From positions 1-64,000 of the forward strand of contig CACIOP010000001.1 in NCBI GenBank assembly GCA_902588315.1: DNA of 64,000 bases, in the 5' to 3' direction. Every line of letters starts with the position of its first letter. Within the stretch, counting starts at the first letter, position 1. The translations under genes and the position numbers were made by a program. The stretch is from an uncultured Pelagibacteraceae bacterium (GTDB taxonomy: Bacteria > Pseudomonadota > Alphaproteobacteria > Pelagibacterales > Pelagibacteraceae). The notes below the pieces were generated by a model. That model had not been told where the DNA came from. It ran no database searches and was given only the letters and a program-made list of their open reading frames with translations. Positions 27,121 to 37,662 of this stretch are shown here, piece after piece.

Positions 27121-28412
27121 TGAAAAATATAGTCGTTGTTGGATCTCAATGGGGTGACGAAGGTAAAGGAAAAATTGTAGATTGGTTATCTGAACAGGCT
27201 GATGTAGTAATAAGGTTTCAAGGAGGTCATAATGCTGGCCATACTTTAGTGATTGATGGTGTTACATACAAATTAAGATTACTGCCATCTGGAATAGTTA
27301 GAAAAGGTAAAATATCAATTATTGGCAACGGAGTTGTTGTAGATCCATGGGCTCTATTAGAGGAAATTGAAGAAATAAAATCTAAAGGCGTAGAAGTAAA
27401 TGTAAATAATCTTATTATTTCAGAGTCTGCAAATTTAATTTTGCCTTTTCATAGAGAAATGGATGAGATTAGAGAGGATGCAGCAGGAAAAAGCAAAATA
27501 GGAACTACTAGACGTGGAATTGGACCTGCATATGAGGATAAAGTTGGAAGAAGATCTATAAGAGTAATGGATCTAAGATCTGAAAAAAATTTAGATCAAA
27601 GACTCGACTCTGTATTAGTTCATCATAATGCGATTAGAAAAGGTCTAGGAAAAAAAATTTTTGAAAAAGACCAGCTTAAATCTGATTTGCTTAAAATAGC
27701 ACCGAAAATATTAGAATTCTCTCAGCCAGTTTGGCTAAAGATTGATCAATTTAAAAAACAAAAAAAGAAAATTTTGTTTGAAGGAGCCCAGGGTATTTTA
27801 CTTGATGTAGATCATGGAACTTATCCTTTTGTAACTTCATCTAATACTGTTGCTTCAAGCGCAGCTACAGGAACTGGTTGTGGCCCTAATTCAATAAATT
27901 ATGTTCTAGGAATAACAAAAGCTTATACAACAAGAGTTGGAGAAGGCCCTTTTCCAACAGAGTTAACAGATGATATCGGTGAACTTTTAGGAACACGTGG
28001 AAAAGAATTTGGAACTGTTACAAGTAGAAAAAGAAGATGCGGATGGTTTGATGGTGTTTTGGTGAGGCAAACTATCAAAGTTTCAGGGATTGATGGTATC
28101 GCTTTAACAAAATTAGACGTACTTGACGAATTAGATGAAATTAAAATGTGTGTTGCTTACGATCTTAATGGCGAAAGATTAGATTATCTACCCGCTGCTG
28201 TAGAAGACCAAATAAAAATAAAACCAATTTATGAAACTTTTCCAGGTTGGAAAGTTTCTACAAGTGGAGTCAAAAATATGGACTCGTTACCTGAAAATGC
28301 AAAAAAATATATTTTTGCTGTTGAAGATTTTATTGGTGCAAAAGTATCAAGTATTTCAACTAGTCCAGAAAGAGATGACACTATTTTAATTGAAAACCCT
28401 TTTGAAGTTTAG
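27120..28412 (+). CDS. purA: Adenylosuccinate synthetase
   Basis: Full-length (430 residues) GTP-dependent enzyme joining IMP and aspartate on the way to AMP. The N-terminus has the phosphate loop [19 protein letters not shown], then the IMP-site segment [26 protein letters not shown] near 129, [22 protein letters not shown] near 222, and the C-terminal [10 protein letters not shown]. It starts one base before the thiD stop ends and overlaps the convergent rpoH gene by 4 bases at its end. Confidence 0.98.
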   Translation: MKNIVVVGSQWGDEGKGKIVDWLSEQADVVIRFQGGHNAGHTLVIDGVTYKLRLLPSGIVRKGKISIIGNGVVVDPWALLEEIEEIKSKGVEVNVNNLIISESANLILPFHREMDEIREDAAGKSKIGTTRRGIGPAYEDKVGRRSIRVMDLRSEKNLDQRLDSVLVHHNAIRKGLGKKIFEKDQLKSDLLKIAPKILEFSQPVWLKIDQFKKQKKKILFEGAQGILLDVDHGTYPFVTSSNTVASSAATGTGCGPNSINYVLGITKAYTTRVGEGPFPTELTDDIGELLGTRGKEFGTVTSRKRRCGWFDGVLVRQTIKVSGIDGIALTKLDVLDELDEIKMCVAYDLNGERLDYLPAAVEDQIKIKPIYETFPGWKVSTSGVKNMDSLPENAKKYIFAVEDFIGAKVSSISTSPERDDTILIENPFEV

Positions 28413-29302
28413 TTTGCAGGTAAAAGATTTTTTGATTTAGCTAATAGAAGCATGTGCTTTTGGAGTTTTTCAAATGCTTTATTTTCTATTTGTCTAACTC
28501 TCTCTCTGCTAATTTTATATTTTTTACTTAAATCTTCTAGTGTAGTTGGGTCATCATTTAGTCTTCTTGAGTATAAAATTTCTCTTTCTCTATCGTTAAG
28601 AACTTTAATAGAGTCTTTTAATAAATCTTTTCTTTGTTCCATTTCCTCGTGGTGAGCAAATTTTAAGTCATGATCAAGCTCTTTATCAACCAACCAGTCT
28701 TGCCATTCATCGCCATCTTCCCCAACTTGAGCATTTAGCGAGAACTCCTTCCCAGAAAGCCTTCTATTCATTGAAACGACTTCATCTTTGCTTACATCGA
28801 GCTTATTAGCTATATGGTCGACGTGTTCATCTCTTAAGTCCCCTTCAGTTTCTGGAGAAATTTGATTTTTAATTTTCTTTAGATTAAAAAATAATTTTTT
28901 TTGAGCAGTAGTAGTTCCAATTTTGACAAGACTCCAAGATCTTAAAATATATTCCTGAATAGAAGCTTTAATCCACCACATTGCATAAGTTGCCAATCTA
29001 AAACCTTTTTCAGGTTCAAATTTCTTAACAGCTTGCATAAGACCCACATTTCCCTCTGAAATCATTTCATTAATAGGCAAACCATATCCTTTATATCCCA
29101 TAGCAATCTTTGCAACTAATCTTAAGTGACTAGTGACTAGTTTTTCTGCAGCTTTAATATTACCAGTCGTTTTCCAGTTCTTTGCTAGCATATATTCCTC
29201 TTCTGCAGCTAACATCGGGAATTTTTTAATCTGCTCTAAATATGCAGATAGTCCACCTTCATTAGAAAGGGTTGGTAGATTGTTGCTCATTGTTGTACTC
29301 AT
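28409..29302 (-). CDS. rpoH: RNA polymerase sigma-32 factor (heat shock)
   Basis: A 297-residue sigma-70-family factor. Region 2 contains [52 protein letters not shown], followed by the sigma-32-specific RpoH box [10 protein letters not shown] near 135, and region 4 ends with [28 protein letters not shown]. It directs transcription of heat-shock genes. It faces purA tail to tail with a 4-base overlap. Met5 is an alternative start. FtsH, its degrader in other bacteria, is encoded in the same window. Confidence 0.95.
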   Translation of the reverse strand: MSTTMSNNLPTLSNEGGLSAYLEQIKKFPMLAAEEEYMLAKNWKTTGNIKAAEKLVTSHLRLVAKIAMGYKGYGLPINEMISEGNVGLMQAVKKFEPEKGFRLATYAMWWIKASIQEYILRSWSLVKIGTTTAQKKLFFNLKKIKNQISPETEGDLRDEHVDHIANKLDVSKDEVVSMNRRLSGKEFSLNAQVGEDGDEWQDWLVDKELDHDLKFAHHEEMEQRKDLLKDSIKVLNDREREILYSRRLNDDPTTLEDLSKKYKISRERVRQIENKAFEKLQKHMLLLAKSKNLLPAN

Positions 29303-29343
29303 AGCAGTGTTTATTTAATTAATTATACCTAATTTTCAATAAT

Positions 29344-30324
29344 TTATTCTTCAGTGTTTCTAAGCATTTTTAGAATATTATTTAGATCTTGTGGCAAAAG
29401 TGAGGAAAAAATCATCTCTTTCTTAGTACGTGGATGTATAAATCCTAAAGTTTTTGCATGCAGGAATTGTCTATTTAATTTAGTAATTGAATTTTGGATA
29501 TCAAAATCAATATTTTTTAATTTTTTATATTTTTTTTTATATTTATCATCTCCAACTAGACTATTACCTTTAAAGTTCATATGAACTCTTATTTGATGTG
29601 TTCGTCCTGTTTCTAATTTACATTCAACTAAACTTAAAGTTGGTGTTTTTTGATTTTCAAAAATTTCAAGTGTTTTATAATTTGTTATAGCTTTCTTACC
29701 TTTAGAACTACTAACTTCCATTAGTTGTCTATTTTTTGAACTACGAGTTATAAATGTTTCAATTCTCCCTGAGGAGGGTCTTAATTTTCCCCATATTAAA
29801 AGTTGGTACTCTCTTATAATTGTATGATCACTAAATTGTTTTGATAAATTTTCATGAGTTTCATTGTTTTTTGCAATTACTACTAAACCAGATGTGTTTT
29901 TATCAATTCTATGGACAATACCAGGTCTTAACTCGTCACCTATATTTGATAATGAATCCTTACCATAATGCATCAATGCATTAACAATTGTCTTATCATA
30001 ATTTCCAGCTCCTGGATGCATGATTATTCCGGCAGGTTTATTAATTACTAATAGATCATCATCTTCGTATATTATTTCTAATTTAAATTCGTAAGGTTTA
30101 AGGGATGCTATTTCAGGCTCTGGAATTTTAAGATTTATAGTATCACCAATGGAGACTTTTTTTGACGGACTTTTAATTATTTCATTATTTAGTGTTAACT
30201 TTTCTTTTAAAATTAAATTTTTAATCCTAGTTCTACTAATTAATTCCTCTCTTTTGTTGATTAAAACATCAACCCTTAAATTCTTCTCATTCTCTTTGAC
30301 TATAAAATTAATGTTTTTTTCCAT
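29344..30324 (-). CDS. rluD: Ribosomal large-subunit pseudouridine synthase, RluD family
   Basis: A 326-residue RluA/RluD-family enzyme with an N-terminal S4-like RNA-binding domain (VDVLINKREELISRTRIKNLILKEKLTLNN) and the catalytic motif GIVHRIDKNTSGLVVIAKN near residue 136, where the aspartate attacks uridine. LETGRTHQIRVHM near 237 completes the signature. It probably modifies helix 69 of 23S rRNA, as RluD does; RluA or RluC specificity is not excluded. It is divergent from tRNA-Arg, 23 bases away, and lies 41 bases upstream of rpoH in the same direction. Confidence 0.93.
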   Translation of the reverse strand: MEKNINFIVKENEKNLRVDVLINKREELISRTRIKNLILKEKLTLNNEIIKSPSKKVSIGDTINLKIPEPEIASLKPYEFKLEIIYEDDDLLVINKPAGIIMHPGAGNYDKTIVNALMHYGKDSLSNIGDELRPGIVHRIDKNTSGLVVIAKNNETHENLSKQFSDHTIIREYQLLIWGKLRPSSGRIETFITRSSKNRQLMEVSSSKGKKAITNYKTLEIFENQKTPTLSLVECKLETGRTHQIRVHMNFKGNSLVGDDKYKKKYKKLKNIDFDIQNSITKLNRQFLHAKTLGFIHPRTKKEMIFSSLLPQDLNNILKMLRNTEE

Positions 30325-30347
30325 AAAATATAATATTAATACTATAT

Positions 30348-30424
30348 GCGCTTGTAGCTCAACTGGATAGAGCGCCTGACTTCGGATCAGGAGGTTCTGG
30401 GTTCGACTCCTAGCAGGCGCACCA
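30348..30424 (+). tRNA. tRNA-Arg (anticodon UCG)
   Basis: A complete 77-base cloverleaf: acceptor stem GCGCTTG paired with CAGGCGC, D-arm GCTC/GAGC, anticodon stem CCTGA/TCAGG with loop CTTCGGA (anticodon TCG, G at position 37), T-arm with loop TTCGACT, and an encoded CCA. It reads CGA and probably other CGN codons by wobble. It lies between rluD and the convergent ABC-2 permease, which ends 2 bases beyond it on the other strand. Confidence 0.95.
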
Positions 30425-30426
30425 AT

Positions 30427-31218
30427 TTATTCTCCCATGTTTATCAAAGTTCCTTTTTCTCTTGCTTTATCGAAAGAGTAATAAAATACGGATATTGATA
30501 AAATTAAATAAAACCCATTAAGATAGACTGCATTTATTATATTTTCATAATTGACTGTTCCATTAACTAAAATATTTCTAGTCTCCTCAAAAATATATAC
30601 TAATGGCAATGCGAAAGCTATTGATTGGAATATTTCTGGTAATATTTCAACTGGGTAGTATATACAGCCAAAAGGTGCTAACAAAAACATCGTAGACCAT
30701 GCAATATTTTCAAAAGACGGACCAAATCTTAATAATCCTGCTGACACAAGTAGACCAAGCGTAATTCCAAATAAATATAAACTTAAGAATAGAAAAGCCA
30801 AAGGAAGACCAAGTTTTAACAATGAAATTCCAAACAATGGAGAAGTTAACAATATTGCTGGTATTAAACCAATTAAAGCTCTAATTAAAGCTGTTAAAAC
30901 TAAAGAGATAATTATCTCACTAATTTTCATAGGAGCAATAAATAGGTTTGTAAAGTTTCTGCTCCAAATTTCCTCCAAAAATAACATATTAAAGCCAATA
31001 CTGGTTCTAAATAAAAAATCATAAAGAATTGCACATGAAAGAATAACTCCTACCGCACCACTGTAGTAAGTGCTATGAGCTGCAAAAAAATTAGAAATAA
31101 ATCCCCAGAGAGTAATTTGAATTGAAGGCCAATAAATTAAGTCTAATATTCTTGGAAATGATCTAGTTATTAAATAAAAGTGTCTTAAAAAAAGACCATA
31201 AATTCTAATTAAATTCAT
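30427..31218 (-). CDS. ABC-2 type transporter permease
   Basis: A 263-residue integral membrane protein with about six hydrophobic helices, matching the ABC-2 exporter permease family (LIYWPSIQITLWGFIS near residue 28, then a long run of helices and the EFFSIAF-like end region). It follows the ATPase gene by 2 bases, so the two form one exporter. The substrate is not evident: relatives export drugs, polysaccharide or lipids. The gene ends 2 bases from the convergent tRNA-Arg. Confidence 0.85.
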   Translation of the reverse strand: MNLIRIYGLFLRHFYLITRSFPRILDLIYWPSIQITLWGFISNFFAAHSTYYSGAVGVILSCAILYDFLFRTSIGFNMLFLEEIWSRNFTNLFIAPMKISEIIISLVLTALIRALIGLIPAILLTSPLFGISLLKLGLPLAFLFLSLYLFGITLGLLVSAGLLRFGPSFENIAWSTMFLLAPFGCIYYPVEILPEIFQSIAFALPLVYIFEETRNILVNGTVNYENIINAVYLNGFYLILSISVFYYSFDKAREKGTLINMGE

Positions 31219-31220
31219 TT

Positions 31221-31946
31221 TTATTTTCTCGCAATTTCTAAAAATACTTCTTCTAAATTTCTTCTTCCATACTTTGTTATTAAATCTTCAGGAGTTCCTC
31301 TATCCACTATTAAACCATCTTTCATCATTAAAACAGAGCTACATAATCTTTTTACCTCTTCCATATTATGAGAGGCAAGCAAAACTGATATTTTTTTTTC
31401 CTTTTTGTATTCTTCTAAAAACGATCTTACAAAATCACCAGTTTCAGGATCTAATGAAGCAGTGGGTTCATCCAACAAAAGTACCGTTGGATCATTTATT
31501 AAAGCTTTAGCAAGACTTACCCTGTTTTTTTGTCCAGAAGAAAGTTCTCCTGTAATTTTGTTTAAAAGGTCTTTTAATCTAAGTTTATTTGCAAGGTGAT
31601 CTATTCGGTCATTTAAATTTTGAATATTATATAATTTTCCATAAATAATTAAATTTTGTTTAACTTTAAGTTTTTTAGGTAATTCAATATATGGTGAAAT
31701 AAAATTCATTTTGTGAAGAAGTGAGATTTTGTTTTTTTCAATATTTTCTCCGTTGATTAAAACCTCACCACTACTTGGTTTTAATAATCCTAAAATCATT
31801 CCAATAGTTGTAGTTTTTCCACATCCATTAGGTCCCAATAAACCAACCATTTCATTTTCATTAATTTTAAAATTTATATTAGTTACTGCTACTTTATCTT
31901 TATATTTTTTTGATAGATTTATTACTTCAATAGAATTTGTCATCAA
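31221..31946 (-). CDS. ABC transporter ATP-binding protein (ABC-2 exporter)
   Basis: A 241-residue ABC ATPase with Walker A GPNGCGKTT at about residues 39-47, signature LSSGQKNRVSLAKAL near 139, Walker B VLLLDEPTASLDPETG, and the switch region LASHNMEEVKRLCS. The sequence groups with DrrA/NodI-like exporter ATPases. Its partner permease starts 2 bases downstream. Its start overlaps the tsaC stop by 4 bases, suggesting a shared transcript. Confidence 0.93.
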   Translation of the reverse strand: MMTNSIEVINLSKKYKDKVAVTNINFKINENEMVGLLGPNGCGKTTTIGMILGLLKPSSGEVLINGENIEKNKISLLHKMNFISPYIELPKKLKVKQNLIIYGKLYNIQNLNDRIDHLANKLRLKDLLNKITGELSSGQKNRVSLAKALINDPTVLLLDEPTASLDPETGDFVRSFLEEYKKEKKISVLLASHNMEEVKRLCSSVLMMKDGLIVDRGTPEDLITKYGRRNLEEVFLEIARK

Positions 31947-32875
31947 TATTTAGAGGCTCTCTTTAATCTATCATTAATTGTTTTGCCAAGACCTTTGTTT
32001 GGAATCGTCTCAACTGCAATCTTTTTAAAACCATCGTTTTTAATTTTTCTTAAAGTTGAATATAAATTCTTTGCAGCTTCATCTATATTTTTCATTTTAG
32101 ATAAATAATAATAGTTTTTTAATTTTGATTTTCTTTTTTTAATTAATAAAAAAGCCTCATCTTTTTTTGGTTTTTTAACATTGACTCTTAAAGGTATTCC
32201 GGGTGAGTAATGTAATGGAAATAAACCAGGCGATAATTTTTTTTTTGAATTTGTATTAATTAATAATTTTTTTTTTAAAACATTTTCGATTTTTTTAGTA
32301 TCTAGGCCTCCATATCTTAAAAGTGAGGGCTTTTCTAAAAGGTTTAGTATTGTAGACTCAACTCCAATTTTACTTTTTCCTCCATTTAAAATATATTTTA
32401 TTTTTGAACCAAATTCTTCTTTTACATCAGATGGTTTAACTGAACTTAATCTTGAGGATATATTTGCACTAGGTGCCGCTACCGGATAATCTAAATTTTT
32501 TAATAAATTTCTTAACAATTTATGTTTAGGGAAACGTACGGCAATACTTTTTTTATTATTAGTGACAAATTTCGATATTTTTGAGTTATTTTTTAATTTC
32601 AGAACATAAGTTATCGGACCTGGAGAAAATTTTTTGTAAAGTTTAACTAAATTATCATTTATATCACAGTCTTCTTTAAGTCTTTGAATATCGTAATAAT
32701 GGACAATTAGAGGATTATTTAGTGGTCTTTTTTTAAGACTAAATATTTTCTTAACTGCACTATTCGAGTAAGCGTTTGCAGCCAATCCATAAACAGTTTC
32801 TGTTGGTACCGCCACACAATGATTATTATCTAAATATTTTTTTGCTTTTTTGATATTTGATTGAATAGATTTCAT
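31943..32875 (-). CDS. tsaC: Threonylcarbamoyl-AMP synthase (Sua5 type)
   Basis: A 310-residue Sua5/YrdC-family enzyme that makes threonylcarbamoyl-AMP for the t6A modification of ANN-reading tRNAs. The YrdC domain carries AVPTETVYGLAANAYSN near 18, FSLKKRPLNNPLIVH near 45, and PVAAPSANISSRLSS near 134. The length and SPGLFPLHYSPGIPL near 217 show that the C-terminal Sua5 domain is present, so this is the long form and not the short E. coli TsaC. It is divergent from xseB, with only 20 bases between the two start codons. Confidence 0.94.
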   Translation of the reverse strand: MKSIQSNIKKAKKYLDNNHCVAVPTETVYGLAANAYSNSAVKKIFSLKKRPLNNPLIVHYYDIQRLKEDCDINDNLVKLYKKFSPGPITYVLKLKNNSKISKFVTNNKKSIAVRFPKHKLLRNLLKNLDYPVAAPSANISSRLSSVKPSDVKEEFGSKIKYILNGGKSKIGVESTILNLLEKPSLLRYGGLDTKKIENVLKKKLLINTNSKKKLSPGLFPLHYSPGIPLRVNVKKPKKDEAFLLIKKRKSKLKNYYYLSKMKNIDEAAKNLYSTLRKIKNDGFKKIAVETIPNKGLGKTINDRLKRASKY

Positions 32876-32895
32876 GTATTAATAATTATTATTAT

Positions 32896-33144
32896 ATGAA
32901 AGATAAAATATTACCACTTGATTATGATCAGTATTCAATTGAGGAGCTTACAGAAAAAGCAAATAAGATTATAGAGTCTCTAGAGAAGGAAAATGATTTA
33001 AACAATTCAGTAGATAGTTATCAAGAACTTCTAAAATTAAATAATATTATTGAAAAGAAATTTCATAAAAATTTTAAATCTATTGGGGAAGAGACAAATA
33101 AAAAGGTTAAAGAGATAACTAAAAAAAATGAAAAAACAGCTTAA
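32896..33144 (+). CDS. xseB: Exodeoxyribonuclease VII small subunit
   Basis: An 82-residue helical protein. YSIEELTEKANKIIESLEKEN and SVDSYQELLKLNNIIEKKF are the two helices of XseB, which binds and stabilises the large subunit XseA (not in this window). It overlaps ispA by 17 bases. The order xseB-ispA-dxs is widespread in proteobacteria and supports the call for a short sequence. Confidence 0.87.
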   Translation: MKDKILPLDYDQYSIEELTEKANKIIESLEKENDLNNSVDSYQELLKLNNIIEKKFHKNFKSIGEETNKKVKEITKKNEKTA

Positions 33145-34000
33145 TAAAATAGCTAAGGATACAAATATTTTCCTTAAAAAATATATTAATTCACAGAAAT
33201 ATTCTCAGCTAAAGTTACCCATGAAGTATGGTTTGTTTCCAGGTGGAAAAAAAATAAGATCTAAAATTTTAATGGACTTAGGGTCATTATTTTCAATAGA
33301 TTATAAAACATTGATAATAGTTGGGTCGGCTGTTGAATGTATTCATGCTTATTCTCTTATTCATGATGATCTACCCTGCATGGATGATGATGATATAAGA
33401 AGAGGAAAACCTTCAGCTCACATTAAATTTGGTGAGTCCACAGCAGTTCTGGCAGGAAACTCATTACTGACTTTAGCTTTTGAAATTTTATCAAGTCCTA
33501 AATTGAAATTAAATGAAAAGATAAAGATCAACCTAATCAAAAAATTATCAGAATGTTCAGGACATCTAGGAATAGCTGGTGGGCAATATTTAGATTTGAG
33601 TTATGAGAGAAAGAAAATATCAAGGAATAAAATATTAGAAATGGAAATAAAAAAAACTGGAATGTTATTTAGTTTTTGTTGTGCAGCTCCAGCGATAATT
33701 AAGAAAAAAACAATCCAAGAAATTAAATTTTTTGAAAATATTGGATCAAAAATTGGTTTATTATTCCAAATAGCTGATGATTTAATTGATCTGAAAAGTA
33801 ATTCTAAGGAAGCTGGGAAAAAAACAGGAAAAGATCAAAAAAAAGGCAAGGCAACACTTATAAATTTAATAGGCTATGATGACTCACTTAAGTATTGTGA
33901 TAAGATAATAAAAGATATTAATAAGAATTTAAAAAAATATGGCTCAAGATCTGAAAAAATAAACGATACATTAGATTATATATTGAACAGAAAAAAATGA
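33128..34000 (+). CDS. ispA: Polyprenyl (farnesyl/geranylgeranyl) diphosphate synthase
   Basis: A 290-residue trans-prenyltransferase that condenses isopentenyl and allylic diphosphates. The first aspartate-rich motif is [21 protein letters not shown] at about residues 77-97, and the second is [13 protein letters not shown] near 213. [20 protein letters not shown] near 35 binds isopentenyl diphosphate. It probably makes C15 products. It overlaps xseB by 17 bases and dxs by 4, giving a precursor-supply operon. Confidence 0.93.
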   Translation: MKKQLNKIAKDTNIFLKKYINSQKYSQLKLPMKYGLFPGGKKIRSKILMDLGSLFSIDYKTLIIVGSAVECIHAYSLIHDDLPCMDDDDIRRGKPSAHIKFGESTAVLAGNSLLTLAFEILSSPKLKLNEKIKINLIKKLSECSGHLGIAGGQYLDLSYERKKISRNKILEMEIKKTGMLFSFCCAAPAIIKKKTIQEIKFFENIGSKIGLLFQIADDLIDLKSNSKEAGKKTGKDQKKGKATLINLIGYDDSLKYCDKIIKDINKNLKKYGSRSEKINDTLDYILNRKK

Positions 34001-35913
34001 AAAAAAATTATCAATTTTTAAATAATATTAATTTTCCATCTGATTTAAGAAAAGTTTCTGAAAATAATTTACAAAAAGTAGCAGATGAGGTGAGGGAAGA
34101 AATGATAAGTGCTGTTTCAGAAACAGGAGGTCACCTTGGTGCTGGTTTGGGAGTGGTTGAATTGACAGTTGCACTTCATTATGTTTTTGATACCCCAAAT
34201 GATAAATTAATATGGGATGTTGGCCATCAATCTTACCCACATAAAATTCTAACTGGAAGAAAAGATAAAATTAGAACTTTACGACAGGGCGATGGTTTAT
34301 CAGGTTTTACAAAAAGATCTGAAAGTGAGTATGACCCATTTGGAGCAGCACATAGTTCAACATCTATTTCATCTGCATTAGGAATTGCAGAGGCAAATAA
34401 ATTAGAAAATAAGTCTTCCAATGTAATAGCTGTAATAGGTGATGGAGCAATTAGTGCAGGTATGGCTTATGAAGCCATGAATAATGCTGGGGCATCTAAA
34501 ACAAAAATAATTGTTATTTTAAATGATAATGACATGTCAATTGCAAAACCAGTTGGAGCAATGAGAACTTACTTGGCAAAATTATTTACTGGTAAAATAT
34601 ATTTTAGTCTTAGAGAAACCTTAAAGTTAATTACATCTGCATTTTCAAAAAGATTTAGTGCTAAAGCAGGAAAAGCAGAAGATTTTTTCCGATCAGCAGT
34701 TACTGGAGGTACATTGTTTAGTTCACTTGGTTTTTATTATGCAGGTCCTATAGATGGACATGATTTATCAAGCCTAGTTCCAATTTTAAAAAACGCAAAA
34801 GAATCAAGACACGAGGGTCCTATAATGATTCATATCAAAACTCAAAAAGGAAAAGGATATTCTTATGCAGAAAAAGCAAATGATCATTATCATGGAGTGT
34901 CAAAATTTAATGTTGAGACTGGAGAACAATTAAAGAGTAAATCAAACCTTCCAGCTTATACAAAAGTATTTGCAAACACGTTAGTTAAACATGCCAAAAA
35001 AGATAGCAAAATAGTGGGAATAACAGCAGCAATGCCTGGAGGGACTGGTATGGATATTTTTGGAAAGGAGTTTCCAAATAGAATGTTTGATGTAGGAATA
35101 GCAGAACAACACGCAGTAACTTTTGCAGCCGGTCTCGCAACCGAGGGATACAAACCATATGCTGCAATTTATTCCACATTTTTACAGAGAGCATATGATC
35201 AAGTTGTCCACGATGTTGCCATTCAAAGTTTACCAGTTAGATTTGCGATAGATAGAGCAGGATTAGTTGGTGCTGATGGATCTACACATGCTGGCTCATT
35301 TGATATAACTTACTTATCAACTTTACCTAACTTTGTAGTAATGGCAGCAAGTGATGAAGCTGAACTTGTTAAAATGATTAATACTTCAGTAGATATAAAT
35401 GACAGACCTTCTGCAATTAGATATCCAAGAGGAAACGGAGTAGGTGTTGACCTCCCATCAATAGACGAAAAAATTGAAATTGGTAAAGGGAAAGTCATTC
35501 AAAAAGGGACACAAGTTTGTATTTTAAACCTTGGTACTCGACTTGAGGAGTGCAAGTTAGCAGTAGAGGAATTAAAAGTAAAAGGAGTTTCAACAACTTT
35601 AATAGACGCCAGATTTGCTAAGCCTTTAGACGAAGAACTTATACTAAAATCTGCTAAGGAACATGAGCTTATGATAACTATTGAAGAGGGATCAATAGGT
35701 GGTTTCGGTTCTCATGTTAAAAATTTATTAGCTGAAAGAGGAGTGTTTGATAAAGGTTTAAAATTTAGATCAATGACTTTACCAGATGAATTTATTGAAC
35801 AAAATGATCCAAAAAAAATGTATGATAAAGCTGGATTAAACAGTTCTCAAATTTCAAAGAAAATTGCTGATATATTGTTTCAAAAGGAAACAATAAGAGT
35901 TGTGAAAAATTAA
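33997..35913 (+). CDS. dxs: 1-deoxy-D-xylulose-5-phosphate synthase
   Basis: A 638-residue thiamine-diphosphate enzyme, first step of the MEP isoprenoid pathway. It shows [21 protein letters not shown] near residue 45, [16 protein letters not shown] near 69, the ThDP motif [18 protein letters not shown] near 148, YAGPIDGHD near 248, and [18 protein letters not shown] near 368. It follows ispA with a 4-base overlap. In many alphaproteobacteria tlyA comes next; here the convergent aroC ends 6 bases away instead. Confidence 0.97.
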   Translation: MKKNYQFLNNINFPSDLRKVSENNLQKVADEVREEMISAVSETGGHLGAGLGVVELTVALHYVFDTPNDKLIWDVGHQSYPHKILTGRKDKIRTLRQGDGLSGFTKRSESEYDPFGAAHSSTSISSALGIAEANKLENKSSNVIAVIGDGAISAGMAYEAMNNAGASKTKIIVILNDNDMSIAKPVGAMRTYLAKLFTGKIYFSLRETLKLITSAFSKRFSAKAGKAEDFFRSAVTGGTLFSSLGFYYAGPIDGHDLSSLVPILKNAKESRHEGPIMIHIKTQKGKGYSYAEKANDHYHGVSKFNVETGEQLKSKSNLPAYTKVFANTLVKHAKKDSKIVGITAAMPGGTGMDIFGKEFPNRMFDVGIAEQHAVTFAAGLATEGYKPYAAIYSTFLQRAYDQVVHDVAIQSLPVRFAIDRAGLVGADGSTHAGSFDITYLSTLPNFVVMAASDEAELVKMINTSVDINDRPSAIRYPRGNGVGVDLPSIDEKIEIGKGKVIQKGTQVCILNLGTRLEECKLAVEELKVKGVSTTLIDARFAKPLDEELILKSAKEHELMITIEEGSIGGFGSHVKNLLAERGVFDKGLKFRSMTLPDEFIEQNDPKKMYDKAGLNSSQISKKIADILFQKETIRVVKN

Positions 35914-35919
35914 TTTAAG

Positions 35920-37002
35920 TTAACTACATTGGGCTTTATTCATTAAGTAGTGATCAAGCAAAACACAGTTCATCATAGCTTCACCAATTGGTACAGCTCT
36001 AATTCCTACACAAGGATCGTGTCTACCTTTAACAGATATTGAAGTATTTTTCCCAAATTTATTTATAGTTTTTCTGCTACTTAAAATTGACGATGTTGGT
36101 TTGACAGCAAAAGATGCAACAATTTCTTGCCCCGTAGAAATTCCACCAAGAATTCCACCCGCTTTATTTGAATTGAATTTTAATTTATTTCCCTTTGAAG
36201 AAATTTCATCTGAATTTTGTTCTCCACTTAATTGTGCTGAGTTCATTCCTGCACCAATATTTACACCTTTAACTGCATTAATACTCATTAGACCTGAAGC
36301 TATGTCAGTATCCAATTTTGAATAAATAGGAGCACCTAAACCAACTGGGATACCTCTTGCTCTTATTTCAATCACTGCTCCACATGAGGATCCTGATTTT
36401 CTTACACCAAGCAAATATTTTTCCCATAATTTAATCATTGATTTATCAGGACAAAAAAATGGATTTTTTGAAATTACTTTATCGTTCCATTGATTTGTAT
36501 CACATCCAAGAATTCCTAGCTGAGTTACGGCACCAATTACTTTAAATTTTTTACCTAATTTTTTTTTAAGGACTATTTTTGCTATTGCACCGGCCGCAAC
36601 TCGTGCTGCGGTTTCTCTAGCAGAAGATCTGCCACCACCTCTATAGTCTCTAATTCCATATTTTTTAAAATAAGTAAAATCTGCATGACCTGGTCTGAAC
36701 TTATCTTTAATATTACTATAATCTTTGGATCTCATATCTTTATTGTAGATTATAAGTGAAATGGGTGTTCCTGTAGTTTTTCCCTCAAATACTCCTGACA
36801 ATATTTGAACTTTGTCATCTTCCTTTCGCTGAGTTGTAAATTTAGATTGTCCTGGTTTTCTTTTGTCTAATTCTATTTGAATATCTTGCTCTTTAAGATT
36901 TATGTTTGGAGGACAACCATCAACAATACAACCAATTGCAGGCCCATGAGACTCTCCCCAAGTTGTGAAACGAAATAGCTTTCCAAAAGTATTAAATGAC
37001 AT
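35920..37002 (-). CDS. aroC: Chorismate synthase
   Basis: A 360-residue FMN-dependent enzyme, last step of the shikimate pathway. Signatures are [20 protein letters not shown] near residue 13, [30 protein letters not shown] near 102, [10 protein letters not shown] near 286, and [17 protein letters not shown] near 325. It is convergent with dxs (6-base gap) and divergent from pdxH (33 bases between start codons). Confidence 0.97.
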   Translation of the reverse strand: MSFNTFGKLFRFTTWGESHGPAIGCIVDGCPPNINLKEQDIQIELDKRKPGQSKFTTQRKEDDKVQILSGVFEGKTTGTPISLIIYNKDMRSKDYSNIKDKFRPGHADFTYFKKYGIRDYRGGGRSSARETAARVAAGAIAKIVLKKKLGKKFKVIGAVTQLGILGCDTNQWNDKVISKNPFFCPDKSMIKLWEKYLLGVRKSGSSCGAVIEIRARGIPVGLGAPIYSKLDTDIASGLMSINAVKGVNIGAGMNSAQLSGEQNSDEISSKGNKLKFNSNKAGGILGGISTGQEIVASFAVKPTSSILSSRKTINKFGKNTSISVKGRHDPCVGIRAVPIGEAMMNCVLLDHYLMNKAQCS

Positions 37003-37035
37003 TATTTATATTATATAGATTATTTTGTTTAAATT

Positions 37036-37662
37036 ATGAATCAAAAAAACTCTTTAGGTCTTAATAGTTGCTTTCTTGATATAGATGATCCAATTCTATT
37101 ATTTCATGAATGGATGGAGGAAGCAAAGAAAACTGAGCCAAATGATCCAAACGCTGTTGCTTTGGCCACGTCAAATAAAAAAAATATTCCTTCAGTTAGA
37201 ATGGTTTTACTTAAAGATTTCAACAAAGATGGATTTGTATTTTACACAAATTTAAATAGTCAAAAGGGAAATGAATTAAAAGAAAATCCATATGCTGCGA
37301 TGTGTTTCCATTGGAAAAGTCTCCTAAGACAAATAAGAATTAATGGAGAGGTGTCATTAGTTTCTGATCAGGTTGCAGATGAATATTATTCATCTAGAGC
37401 GTATGAAAGTCAAATAGGAGCATGGGCTTCTAAGCAAAGTGAAGAATTAAATTCACGAGAACAATTGTTAAAATCTATACAAGATTACAAAAAAAAATAT
37501 AGCAACAAATTAGATGTACCAAGACCAAGTCACTGGTCTGGATGGGTTTTATCTCCAAATAGTATTGAATTTTGGTTAGATGGTGAGAACAGAATCCACG
37601 AGAGATTAAAATATAATAAAGATAGTTCTGGGAAGTGGATAAAGTCTTTATTAAGTCCTTAA
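37036..37662 (+). CDS. pdxH: Pyridoxamine 5'-phosphate oxidase
   Basis: A 208-residue FMN enzyme giving pyridoxal 5'-phosphate. It shows ATSNKKNIPSVRMVLLKDFNKDGFVFYTNLNSQKGNEL near residues 43-81, the FMN-binding QIRINGEVSLV, SRAYESQIGAWASKQS near 117, and the C-terminal EFWLDGENRIHERLKY. A B6 salvage step fits an organism with a reduced set of biosynthetic genes. It overlaps the convergent prenyl synthase gene by 4 bases. Confidence 0.96.
   Translation: MNQKNSLGLNSCFLDIDDPILLFHEWMEEAKKTEPNDPNAVALATSNKKNIPSVRMVLLKDFNKDGFVFYTNLNSQKGNELKENPYAAMCFHWKSLLRQIRINGEVSLVSDQVADEYYSSRAYESQIGAWASKQSEELNSREQLLKSIQDYKKKYSNKLDVPRPSHWSGWVLSPNSIEFWLDGENRIHERLKYNKDSSGKWIKSLLSP

Noticed and set aside
30348-30424. 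tRNA-Arg as an integration site
   Set aside because: No integrase and no repeated copy of the tRNA 3' end was seen nearby; both flanks are ordinary genes.
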